Positions 1 to 7,627 of a stretch of DNA of 19,934 nt are shown here, one piece after another. The stretch spans positions 1 through 19,934 of the forward strand of contig CAMHDC010000003.1 of the NCBI GenBank assembly GCA_946183765.1, written 5' to 3'. Source of the stretch: an uncultured Clostridia bacterium (lineage in GTDB: Bacteria; Bacillota; Clostridia; Christensenellales; CAG-138). Below the pieces are notes generated by a model. It did no database searches and had not been told where the DNA came from. It saw nothing but the letters and a program-made list of their open reading frames with translations. A program made the translations under genes and the position numbers. How positions within the stretch are numbered: position 1 is the first letter of the stretch; each line of letters starts with the position of its first letter.

Positions 1-748
<748 letters not shown>

Positions 749-749
<1 letters not shown>

Positions 750-2761
750 TAGATGATCCCCTTTCCTTTCTGGATGTTGGTCAGGATGGCGAGGCAGTTG
801 GCCCGGACGTGGATGTACTCGTCCACACCGGCCTCGTCATAGGAAGGCTTGAACTCGGGCGCCGGGGCGCCGGCCAGGAACACCTTCATATTGGGCGCCT
901 TGGCCTTGATGCCACGGGCTACCGGCGGCACCAGCTCGGGATAGGTATCATCGGTAGAGCAGATGATGGCCACGTCCGCGCCGGAAGCGACCGCCGCGTC
1001 CACCGCCTCGTCCACGGTGGCGAAGCCGTTGTTGCGCAGCACGTCGAAGTGGGCCACCTCCATGAAGGAAGCGGAGAAGTCCGCCCGGGCCTTGTGCTGG
1101 GGGATGGGCCCCATGTTGCACAGGAACACCTTCACGTTGTCGCCGGTCCTGGCGATGTAGTCCTCGGTGGCCTTGCGGAGCGCCTCGTACTGCTCGGTCC
1201 AGCGGTGGGGCAGGATGGCGGTGATGGCCTCGGCCTGGCCGTCGGCGAAGGAAGCGGCCACGTCAGCCAGCGTCGCGCCCTCCTCGAGAGCGTCGCCGGA
1301 GCACTTGACGCAGGTCTTCAAGCCCTCCACGGGCTTGCCCGCGGGCTTGGCGGCCTTGGGTGTCTTCTCGCCCTCCAGGGGCTTCTCGGACATGTTGGGG
1401 TACATGTTGCTGCCCACGGCCCGATCCTGCCGGGTGGCCAGCCGCTTGAAGCGATCGGCCAGGGTGGCCGCGATCTCGCTCTGGACGGTGCCAGCGCGGA
1501 GGGCCTCCAGCATGCCGCCGGCGGCCTGGATCTTCTGGATCTGCTTCCAGATGGCCTCGCCCAGCTGGCCGGTGAGGGTCTCCACGTACCAGGAGCCGCC
1601 CGCCGGGTCCACGGGGGAGAGCAGGTTGAACTCCTCCTGCATCATGACCTGGATGTTCCGGGCGATGCGGCGGGAGAAGGGGTCGCTGTCCCGAACGGCC
1701 GCGTCGAAGGGCAGGATCTTCATGCCGCTGACGCCGCCCACCACGCCGGAGAAAGCCTGGGTGGTGGCACGAAGCACGTTCACGTAGGGGTCATAGAGGG
1801 TGGTGGTGAACTCACTGGTCTCGGCGAAGACGTCGATGCACTGAGCCTTCTCGCCCGCGCCGTAGGCCTGCATGAGCTGGGCCCAGACCACGCGGACCGC
1901 ACGGAGCTTGGCGATCTCCATGAAGAAGTTGGGACCCAGGCAGAAGTTGAAGCGGATGTGCTCGGCCGCCTCGTCCACGGTGTAGCCCCGCGCCATCATC
2001 TCGTCGATGTACTGAAGGCCGGTGGCCAGGGCCGCCGCGGCCTCCTGGATGGCGTTGGCGCCGCCGTTGTGGTAGACGGAGCTCTGCACGTAGATGACCT
2101 TCAGCTCGGGAGCGTGCTTGAGAGCGCACTTCAGCGTGGTGGCCATCTGGTCCATGTAGCTGCTGAAGCTGCTGTCGAAGCCGCCCTTCCTGACGGCCTC
2201 GCCCATGGGATCGGCGCCCACGCAGCCGGTGAGGGGCGCGTCATCGCCCACCTTCTTCTGGCGGCGCAGGATGGCGGCCAGCAGGGGCAGGGCGGTCTCT
2301 CCGGCGTACACGGACAAGGGCGCGTAGCGGAGCTGGACCTCGTTCAAAAGGGTCTCCACGTCTTGGAGGGTATTCAGCTCCACGGCCTCGGCGTCGAAGT
2401 TCACGGCGTTGGTGCCCTTGTTGAGCTCCTCCAGCAGGACCTTGTTGGCCTCGGCGGGGTCATGGGCCTCCACCTCCTGGGCGATCTTCCAGGGCTCCTC
2501 GGCATAGCCGGCGGTCTTGGTGCCCCGCAGGAAGTCAGCGGCGCCGGGGAAGCCCAGGCGCTCTTTGTAAGGCGCGGCTTCCGCCTCGGTGTAGATGGGC
2601 GAGAGCACGATGCCTTCCGGCGTCTTGGTGAACAGCTTCTTCTCGAAGATGCCGCCCTTCAGGCTTTCGATGGCCGCGGCCTTCCACGTCTCGTAGGAAG
2701 TCGGTTCGAACTCATCGAAGGTCACCGGAGCCAACGGTTCGGTGTTAGATTTGGTATCCAT
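749..2761 (-). CDS. mutA: Methylmalonyl-CoA mutase small subunit
   Basis: A 670-residue small subunit of the MutAB heterodimer. Residues about 1-440 form a barrel related to the catalytic subunit (for example YAPLSVYAGETALPLL, FNFCLGPNFFMEIAKLRAVRVVWAQLMQAYG, LSPVDPAGGSWYVETLT). Residues about 540-665 form a cobalamin-domain-like fold (VKVFLCNMGPIPQHKARADF and following). It lacks DxHxxG, as is normal for this non-catalytic subunit. The linker between the two parts contains a CVKC motif at residues 484-487 and a Lys/Pro-rich stretch. I chose the ATG at 2761 rather than the in-frame ATG at 2791, because AAAGGA lies 8 nt upstream of it and nothing comparable precedes the longer start. It is first in a mutA-mutB operon behind a cobalamin riboswitch, and its stop overlaps the mutB ATG. 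Confidence 0.96.
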
Positions 2762-2956
2762 CACAACATCCTTTCTTCCATAATATATCACTATCGCCGG
2801 GGGAGTGCCGTTTTATGTTCCCGCCGATACTGCCGCAATGAGGGCGTTGCCGAAAGAAACGTCCAAAAGGACTCACTGGGAGGTCCTCGCCTGCGCTTTG
2901 ACCCCCGGGTCCTTTCTCCCTGACGATCGCCATCCCTCCTCGGGGCGGACCGCCGT

Positions 2957-3100
2957 CGTTTTACGGCAAGTATTCTGGCTCATGGCTTTCTCCTCGGGCA
3001 CGCCTTCCCACGAAATTCGCAGTGGCCTCTGTACCCTCGCAGCCATTGACAGCAGCGGGACTGCTCCGGATTCTCACCGGATTCCTTGCAGCCTAAAACG
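2957..3100 (-). ncRNA. Cobalamin (B12) riboswitch upstream of mutAB
   Basis: On the minus strand the two ends pair perfectly as stem P1: CGTTTTA (3100-3094) with TAAAACG (2963-2957). Inside, in the right order, are the family's conserved blocks: AATCCGGTGAGAATCCGG (P3 region), AGCAGTCCCGCTGCT (P4), GCCACTG at 3026-3020, GTGGGAAGGC (P5 region), and the B12 box AGCCAGAATACTTGCC at 2980-2965. Length (144 nt) and order fit the adenosylcobalamin class. It lies just downstream of a sigma-A-like promoter and about 195 nt upstream of the mutA start. Conventional members of this class lower expression when cobalamin is plentiful. Whether this one is an off or on switch cannot be read directly, because no clean terminator or sequestered ribosome-binding site is obvious in the leader. 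Confidence 0.95.
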
Positions 3101-3119
3101 GTGTTCATTTGTATTTATT

Positions 3120-3148
3120 ATGCTACTGTATCCCAGGGAAAAAGTCAA
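3120..3148 (-). promoter_or_regulatory. Promoter of the riboswitch-mutAB transcript
   Basis: On the minus strand TTGACT (3148-3143) and TAGCAT (3125-3120) are separated by exactly 17 bp, a sigma-A-like arrangement. The expected start point is about 10-15 nt before riboswitch stem P1, which fits a short 5' end followed directly by the aptamer. Confidence 0.75.
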
Positions 3149-3160
3149 CTGTTTTATGAC

Positions 3161-3178
3161 GGCATCCCATGCAAAATC
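3161..3178. promoter_or_regulatory. Candidate regulator-binding element between the divergent mutA and lysR promoters
   Basis: This stretch reads GGCATCC-CA-TGCAAAATC. The right half of the first palindrome upstream of korD (4204-4219) reads GGTATCC-TGCAAAATC, so they match at 15 of 16 bases if a 2-bp insertion is allowed. The core GCAT-CCC-ATGC is itself a small dyad. It sits between the -35 boxes of the two divergent promoters, about 54 bp upstream of the expected mutA start point and about 62 bp upstream of that of lysR. That is a usual place for LysR-type regulators to bind. Binding is inferred, not shown. Confidence 0.4.
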
Positions 3179-3193
3179 GGGGGTAAAGCACAA

Positions 3194-3222
3194 TTGACGC
3201 GGGCCGGAAAACCACGTATAAT
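3194..3222 (+). promoter_or_regulatory. Promoter of the lysR-type regulator gene
   Basis: TTGACG (3194-3199) and TATAAT (3217-3222) are separated by 17 bp, close to the sigma-A consensus. The coding region starts 32 bp further on, preceded by an AGGGG ribosome-binding site. Confidence 0.85.
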
Positions 3223-3254
3223 TTACCTATATAAAAGGGTGAAGGGGCGAGGGC

Positions 3255-4193
3255 ATGAACTTTCAGAATCTCGAATACTTTCTGGCCGTGGCCGAGGAGA
3301 TGAACGTCACCCAGGCCGCCAAGCGCCTCCACATCTCCGAGCAGGCCCTGTCCCGGCAGATCGGCAAGCTGGAGCAGGAGCTGGGGGCCAGGCTCTTCGA
3401 GCGCAATCCCCGCTTCACCCTGTCCCCCGCGGGCAAGCGGCTGAAGGCCGCCGCCGAACAGATCGGGAACATCCATCGGCAGCTCCATCTGGAGCTGGAC
3501 GACCTCAGTAACAACAACACCGGCGAGCTCCGCATCGGCGTCAGCTACACCCGGGGCCAGGCTCTGCTCCCGCGGCTGCTGCCCCCCTTCCACGCCCGGC
3601 ATCCGGGCATCACCATCACCATCCAGGAGGGCTCCTCGGCGGAGCTGCAGGACAATCTGTCGAAGGGCCGCATCGACCTGCTCATCGGCTACGTGCCCCG
3701 GGATCTGGACGCCTTCGAGGCCGCCGAGCTGAGCCGGGAACGGCTGTTTTTGGTGGTGCCCAAGACCTTCATGGCGGACCTGTTCGGCAAGAAAGCCGAC
3801 GAGAAGCGCAAAGAATTCGCCGAAGGCGTGGACATTTTGGCCTTCCGGGACCTGCCCTTCATCCTCCTCGATCGGGACGATCGGGTCCGGCGCATGGCGG
3901 ATCGGCTCTTCTCCCGCTACGACATCACGCCCCGGGTACTGCTGGAGACCCGGAATATCCAGACCGCCTTCGCCCTGGCCATGGAGGGCATGGGCATGAC
4001 CATCTATCCGGAGCTGTTCCTCTCCAGCCAGTCCCTGCTCCCCTCGGCCCAGGCCGCCCGGGATGCGGTGGACTGGTTCCCCCTGGACAGCGATCTTGCC
4101 CAGACCATCGTGGTGGCCTACCACCCGGAAAAATACCTCTCCAACGCCGCCCGGGACTTCATCGAGGAAGCGCAAACCATTCTGAATTCGTGA
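3255..4193 (+). CDS. LysR-type transcriptional regulator
   Basis: A 312-residue protein of normal LysR-family length. Residues 1-60 are the winged helix-turn-helix typical of the family (NFQNLEYFLAVAEEMNVTQAAKRLHISEQALSRQIGKLEQELGA..LF). From about residue 90 there is a periplasmic-binding-protein-like effector domain (GELRIGVSYTRGQALLPRLLPPFHARHPGITITIQEGSSAEL, then IDLLIGYVP). The gene lies divergent from mutAB and immediately upstream of the kor operon, in the same orientation as kor. The usual LysR pattern would make it the regulator of one or both neighbours, perhaps responding to an acyl-CoA, 2-oxoacid or carboxylate. The effector cannot be predicted from sequence. The chosen ATG has AGGGG 7 nt upstream and a strong promoter before it. 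Confidence 0.93.
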   Translation: MNFQNLEYFLAVAEEMNVTQAAKRLHISEQALSRQIGKLEQELGARLFERNPRFTLSPAGKRLKAAAEQIGNIHRQLHLELDDLSNNNTGELRIGVSYTRGQALLPRLLPPFHARHPGITITIQEGSSAELQDNLSKGRIDLLIGYVPRDLDAFEAAELSRERLFLVVPKTFMADLFGKKADEKRKEFAEGVDILAFRDLPFILLDRDDRVRRMADRLFSRYDITPRVLLETRNIQTAFALAMEGMGMTIYPELFLSSQSLLPSAQAARDAVDWFPLDSDLAQTIVVAYHPEKYLSNAARDFIEEAQTILNS

Positions 4194-4198
4194 GAATT

Positions 4199-4244
4199 TG
4201 CAGGGTATCCTGCAAAATCTTATTTATTTGCAGGATGCCCTGCA
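4199..4244. promoter_or_regulatory. Two near-identical 16-bp palindromic operators upstream of the kor operon
   Basis: The first site is TGCAGGGTATCCTGCA (4199-4214) and the second is TGCAGGATGCCCTGCA (4229-4244). Read on the opposite strand, the second becomes TGCAGGGCATCCTGCA, one base different from the first. The two are therefore inverted copies, with centres 30 bp apart, close to three helical turns. Each has 6-bp arms (TGCAGG/CCTGCA), and the first extends to 8 bp with flanking T/A pairs. They begin 6 bp after the lysR stop, in the 198-bp gap before korD. A dimeric or tetrameric regulator binding both on one DNA face is the natural reading, and the adjacent LysR protein is the first candidate. 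The even dyad centre does not exactly fit the classic T-N11-A motif. The first hairpin might also help end the lysR transcript. Confidence 0.6.
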
Positions 4245-4270
4245 TAATGGTTTCAATTATCCCATTTTTT

Positions 4271-4361
4271 AACAACCAAAAGGTTGTTCCTTGCCCGCCC
4301 ATAAAACTGCTTTCCCATCCCCTCCCGTCATGGTATCATACTACCAGGATGTTTTTATACT
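4271..4361 (+). promoter_or_regulatory. Probable kor promoter region with further dyads
   Basis: The gap before korD holds a perfect dyad AACAACC-AAAA-GGTTGTT (4271-4288), a second dyad TGGTA-TCATAC-TACCA (4331-4346), and a -10-like TATACT at 4356-4361 some 30 bp before the korD ATG. No good -35 lies 16-18 bp upstream of that box, as expected of an activator-dependent promoter. A weaker alternative (TTATTT-17-CATAAT, 4220-4248) overlaps the second palindrome. The start site cannot be fixed from sequence alone. Confidence 0.35.
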
Positions 4362-4391
4362 TCCGTTATATATCATGGAAAGGGGAAACAC

Positions 4392-4598
4392 ATGGTTAAC
4401 AAACGGCTGATCATCAACGAAAAGTGGTGCAAGGGCTGCGGCATTTGCGTGGCTTTCTGCCCCAAGCAGGTGCTCGTGCTGAAGAAGGGAAAGGTCACCA
4501 AGGCCAATCCCGACGCTTGCATCAAGTGCGGGCAGTGCGAACAGAGGTGTCCCGACTACGCCATTTATCTGGAAAAAGTTGAGGAGGGTGCAAACTAA
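4392..4598 (+). CDS. korD: 2-oxoacid:ferredoxin oxidoreductase, 4Fe-4S (delta) subunit
   Basis: A 68-residue ferredoxin-like subunit with two complete 4Fe-4S motifs of the CxxCxxCxxxCP type: Cys13, 16, 19, 23 and Cys43, 46, 49, 53. It passes electrons from the catalytic beta subunit to soluble ferredoxin. It is the first gene of korDABC, a common order for four-subunit 2-oxoglutarate or branched-chain 2-oxoacid oxidoreductases. The ribosome-binding site AAAGGGG lies 6 nt before the ATG. Its stop overlaps the korA start by one base (TAATG), implying coupled translation. Confidence 0.93.
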   Translation: MVNKRLIINEKWCKGCGICVAFCPKQVLVLKKGKVTKANPDACIKCGQCEQRCPDYAIYLEKVEEGAN

Positions 4599-5725
4599 TG
4601 GGTAAGAAAGTTTTAATGCAGGGCAACGAAGCCTGCGTCATGGGCGCCATCGCCGCCGGTATGCGGTTCTTCGCCGGATACCCCATCACGCCCTCCACCG
4701 AGATCGCTGAGATCTCCGCTCAGGAGCTGCCCAAGGTGGGCGGCCGCTTCCTCCAGATGGAGGACGAGATCTCCGGCGCCGCCGCCGCCATCGGCGCTTC
4801 CGTGGCCGGCGTCAAGGCCATGACCGCCACCTCCGGCCCGGGCTTCTCCCTCAAGCAGGAGCACATCGGCTACGCCGCCGAGGCCGAGATCCCCGTAGTG
4901 GTCGTGGACGTCCAGCGTGTGGGCCCCTCCACGGGCCTTCCCACCAGCCCCGCCCAGGGCGACCTCATGCAGGCTCGCTGGGGCACTCACGGCGACCATC
5001 CCGCCATCGTCATCTCCCCCGCCACGGTAAAGGAGACCTACCTCGAGGTCATTCGCTGCTTCAACCTGGCCGAGAAGTATCGCACCCCCGTCATCTTCCT
5101 CATGGACGAGATGGTGGGCCACCTTCGCGAGGGCATCGAGATCCCCGAGGCCGACGAGATCGAGGTCTTCGACCGCATCGTCAACAAGAACCTGACCGAC
5201 GAACAGGCCTATTCCATCCCCGAGGGCAAGTACGCCCCCGAGATGGCGCCCTTCGGCGAAGGCATGCACTACAACATCTCCGGCCTCTTCCACGACGAGA
5301 CCGGCTTCCCCCGCGGCACCGCCCAGAGCTACGAGAAGTTCATGAACCGCCTCCTCGATAAGGTGGAGAAGAACCGGGCCGACATCGAGAAGTGGGAAGA
5401 GAAGTACCTGGACGACGCGGAGATCGCCGTGGTCAGCTTCGGCGGCGCCGCTCGTTCCGCTGAGGAAGCGGTCATCGAGGCCCGCAAGCAGGGCATCAAG
5501 GCCGGTCTCTTCCGTCCCATCACCGTGTGGCCCTTCCCCGAGAAGGCCGTGGAAGAGCTGGCCAAGAAGGTCAAGCGGTTCCTGGTGGTGGAGAACAACG
5601 CCGGTCAGATGGTCATCGAAGTGAAGGCCCATGCCGGCAACGTGCCCGTGGACTTCCTGGGCCGGTTCAACGGCTCCGTGGTGGACCCCGACGAAGTGCT
5701 CGCGAAACTCAAGGAGGAGGCATAA
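4598..5725 (+). CDS. korA: 2-oxoacid (probably 2-oxoglutarate):ferredoxin oxidoreductase, alpha subunit
   Basis: A 375-residue alpha subunit. Family landmarks are GYPITPSTE (27-35), MEDEISGAAAAIGAS (54-68), TSGPGFSLKQEHIGYA (78-93) and VVDVQRVGPSTGLPTSPAQGDLMQARWG near 105-132. A C-terminal transketolase-like domain follows (VVSFGGAARSAEEAV, LFRPITVWPFPEKAV). With KorB it oxidatively decarboxylates a 2-oxoacid to the acyl-CoA, reducing ferredoxin, or runs in reverse as a reductive carboxylase. Substrate preference cannot be proved from sequence. 2-Oxoglutarate is favoured because its product, succinyl-CoA, is the substrate of the mutase encoded next door. Codons are almost all C- or G-ending, suggesting high expression. 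Confidence 0.92.
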   Translation: MGKKVLMQGNEACVMGAIAAGMRFFAGYPITPSTEIAEISAQELPKVGGRFLQMEDEISGAAAAIGASVAGVKAMTATSGPGFSLKQEHIGYAAEAEIPVVVVDVQRVGPSTGLPTSPAQGDLMQARWGTHGDHPAIVISPATVKETYLEVIRCFNLAEKYRTPVIFLMDEMVGHLREGIEIPEADEIEVFDRIVNKNLTDEQAYSIPEGKYAPEMAPFGEGMHYNISGLFHDETGFPRGTAQSYEKFMNRLLDKVEKNRADIEKWEEKYLDDAEIAVVSFGGAARSAEEAVIEARKQGIKAGLFRPITVWPFPEKAVEELAKKVKRFLVVENNAGQMVIEVKAHAGNVPVDFLGRFNGSVVDPDEVLAKLKEEA

Positions 5726-5728
5726 GCT

Positions 5729-6550
5729 ATGGCAAGCGAATTGATCAACAACACCATGCGGCTTAGGAACCTGCCGCACATCTGGTGCCCCGGCTGCGGC
5801 AACGGCATCCTCATGCGGGACGTGGCCCAGGCCATCACCAATCTGGGGCTTGACCGCGACAAGGTGGTCATCGTCTCCGGTATCGGCTGCTCCTCCCGAG
5901 CCGCCGGCTATATGAACTACAACACCCTGCACACCACCCACGGCCGCGCCATCGCGTTCGCCACCGGCATCAAGATGGCCAAGCCCGAGCTCACCGTCAT
6001 CGTCATCACCGGCGACGGCGACAGCTCCGCCATCGGCGGCAACCACCTGATCCACGCCGCCCGCCGGAACATCGACCTCACCGTGGTCGTGTTCAACAAC
6101 AACATCTACGGCATGACCGGCGGTCAGTTCTCGCCCACCACGCCCACCGGCTCCTTCGCCACCACGGCCCCCTACGGCAGCATCGACCGTACCTTCGACC
6201 TGCCCACGTTGGCCATGGGCGCCGGCGCCACCTACGCCGCCCGCGGCTCCGCCTATCACGTGCCCCAGACCACCAAGCTCATTCAGGACGGTATCGCCCA
6301 CAAGGGCTTCGCCCTCATCGACTGCATGGCTGTCTGCCCCACCTATTACGGCCGCAAGAACAAGAAGGGCGACGCCGTGAAGATGATGACCTGGCAGAAG
6401 GAGAACGTGGTTCTCAAGGCCAAGGCCGACACCATGACCCCCGAAGAGCTGGAAGGCAAAGCCGTGATCGGCTGCTTCCGCAACGAGCAGAACGTGCCCG
6501 AGTACACCGCGGAGTACACCAAGCTCATCGAACGACTGAAGAAGGCATAA
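5729..6550 (+). CDS. korB: 2-oxoacid:ferredoxin oxidoreductase, beta subunit (thiamine diphosphate)
   Basis: A 273-residue catalytic subunit. WCPGCGNGI holds Cys20 and Cys23, GIGCSS holds Cys54, and Cys203 lies in AVCPTYYGR; these are the likely ligands of the internal 4Fe-4S cluster. The thiamine diphosphate motif is GDGDSSAIGGNH (95-106), followed by NNNIYGMTGGQ (123-133). TSS-independent features such as the GGAGG ribosome-binding site lie just ahead, only 3 bp after the korA stop. Subunit order, length and Cys spacing match the two-domain-split KOR/VOR type rather than single-chain pyruvate:ferredoxin oxidoreductase. Confidence 0.94.
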   Translation: MASELINNTMRLRNLPHIWCPGCGNGILMRDVAQAITNLGLDRDKVVIVSGIGCSSRAAGYMNYNTLHTTHGRAIAFATGIKMAKPELTVIVITGDGDSSAIGGNHLIHAARRNIDLTVVVFNNNIYGMTGGQFSPTTPTGSFATTAPYGSIDRTFDLPTLAMGAGATYAARGSAYHVPQTTKLIQDGIAHKGFALIDCMAVCPTYYGRKNKKGDAVKMMTWQKENVVLKAKADTMTPEELEGKAVIGCFRNEQNVPEYTAEYTKLIERLKKA

Positions 6551-6565
6551 AGGAGAGAAAAACGT

Positions 6566-7096
6566 ATGCGTAATAGAGAAGAACTTCGGCTCGTCGGCAG
6601 CGGCGGCCAGGGCGTCATCCTTGCTTCCGTCATTCTCGCCGAGGCGGCGATCCTCGCCGGCAAAAACGCGGCCCAGAGCCAGAGCTACGGCCCCGAGGCC
6701 CGCGGCGGCGCCTGCATGGCCCAGGCCGTCATCAGCAACGGTGAATTGGGCTTCCCCAAGGTCCGCATCCCCAGCTTCCTCATGGCTCTCACCGAGCAGT
6801 CCCTGGAAAAGTACGGCAAGAACCTGCCGGAAGACTGCGTAATCCTGGTGGACAGCTCCCTGGAGATCCCGGAATGGCTGGCCGGCCGCAAGGTCTACCA
6901 GGCCCCCATTCTCCAGGCCGCCATCGAGCAGGTCGGCAAGCCCCAGACCGCCAACATCGTGGCCGTGGCCGTCATCAACAAGCTGTTGGATCTGGTTCCC
7001 CCGGAGGTGCTAAAGGAAGCCGTTTCCGCCCGTATCCCCAAGGGCACCGAGGCCGCCAACTTCAAGGCCCTGGAAGTGGGCATGAACCTGCTGTAA
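6566..7096 (+). CDS. korC: 2-oxoacid:ferredoxin oxidoreductase, gamma subunit
   Basis: A 176-residue gamma subunit. It opens with the family motif ELRLVGSGGQGVILASVILAEAAILAG (6-32), followed by SQSYGPEARGGACMAQAVIS, which is characteristic of KorC/PorG-type chains. It completes the korDABC set and helps bind coenzyme A in the holoenzyme. It lies 15 bp after korB with AAGGAGA upstream of the ATG. Nothing about it is truncated or odd. Confidence 0.93.
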   Translation: MRNREELRLVGSGGQGVILASVILAEAAILAGKNAAQSQSYGPEARGGACMAQAVISNGELGFPKVRIPSFLMALTEQSLEKYGKNLPEDCVILVDSSLEIPEWLAGRKVYQAPILQAAIEQVGKPQTANIVAVAVINKLLDLVPPEVLKEAVSARIPKGTEAANFKALEVGMNLL

Positions 7097-7138
7097 AACA
7101 AACCGCCGCCGGACCGGGATACCGAGGAGGAGCACGCT

Positions 7139-7552
7139 ATGGAACGACAACTGAAAATGCGTGTCCTGATCGCTAAGCCCGGCCTGGGCGGCCATGACCG
7201 GCGCGCCAAGCAGATCGCCCAGGGCCTGAAGGAACAGGGCTTCGAGGTGGTCTTCACCGGCCTTCGCCAGACCCCCGGCCAGATCGCCGACGCCGCCCTC
7301 TCCCACGAGGTGGACGCCGTGGGCCTGAGCCTGCCCGACAGCGCCCAGGCGGATCTGGCCGCCCAGGTGAAAGCGCTCCTCCACAGCCAGGGGGCCACGG
7401 ACGTGGTCCTGCTGGGCTTCGGCAGCATCCGAGAGGAGGACGTGCCCGCGCTCCTCGGCGCGGGGCTGGAGGCCGTGTTCCCCGCGGGGGCGTCCGTCAA
7501 CGACATGGCGGACTATCTGCGGCGGCAGTATGCGCTGACCGGCACCTATTGA
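7139..7552 (+). CDS. Stand-alone cobalamin-binding-fold protein with altered B12 signatures
   Basis: A 137-residue protein that aligns along its whole length with the stand-alone B12 domain of methylmalonyl-CoA mutase (McmA2-like): MRVLIAKPGLGGHDRRAK, then FTGLRQTPGQIADAA, then VDAVGLS. The signatures for base-off cobalamin binding are changed. Asp and Gly of DxHxxG have become Gly17 and Arg22 (GGHDRR, His19 kept). SxL has become S-L-P, with LSGAH replaced by PDSAQ. The GG motif reads LGFGSI. It is last in the kor operon, 42 bp after korC, with AGGAGG 8 nt before the ATG and a strong terminator after its stop. It may be a non-binding or differently binding relic, an assembly factor, or a functional but divergent B12 carrier. 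Fold assignment is confident, function is not. Confidence 0.8.
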   Translation: MERQLKMRVLIAKPGLGGHDRRAKQIAQGLKEQGFEVVFTGLRQTPGQIADAALSHEVDAVGLSLPDSAQADLAAQVKALLHSQGATDVVLLGFGSIREEDVPALLGAGLEAVFPAGASVNDMADYLRRQYALTGTY

Positions 7553-7557
7553 ACGAA

Positions 7558-7597
7558 GAAGGCGCGCGCCCATTCGACGCGCGCCTTCCCGATTTTT
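7558..7597 (+). terminator. Rho-independent terminator between the kor operon and mce
   Basis: A perfect 11-bp stem, GAAGGCGCGCG (7558-7568) with CGCGCGCCTTC (7578-7588), encloses a 9-nt loop and is followed by CCGATTTTTG. It starts 5 bp after the preceding stop codon. No clear sigma-A promoter lies in the remaining 30 bp before mce, so it may act as a partial terminator that lowers mce-mmdA expression relative to kor. Confidence 0.85.
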
Positions 7598-7627
7598 GAA
7601 ATTTGAAAACAAACAGGAGGACAGACT

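Noticed and set aside
809..2923. A 704-codon open frame on the plus strand opposite mutA
   Set aside because: Same artefact: repetitive, His/Gly/Leu-rich translation of the mutA complement, running into the riboswitch leader.
4199..4244. The TGCAGG palindromes as CcpA catabolite (cre) sites
   Set aside because: The cre pattern is a 14-bp dyad with central CG; these are 16-bp dyads with TA or AT-type centres and TGCA ends.
4271..4288. AACAACC-AAAA-GGTTGTT read as the lysR terminator
   Set aside because: The T-run precedes the hairpin on the plus strand and becomes an A-run after it on the minus strand, so it does not terminate in either direction; an operator-like dyad is more likely.
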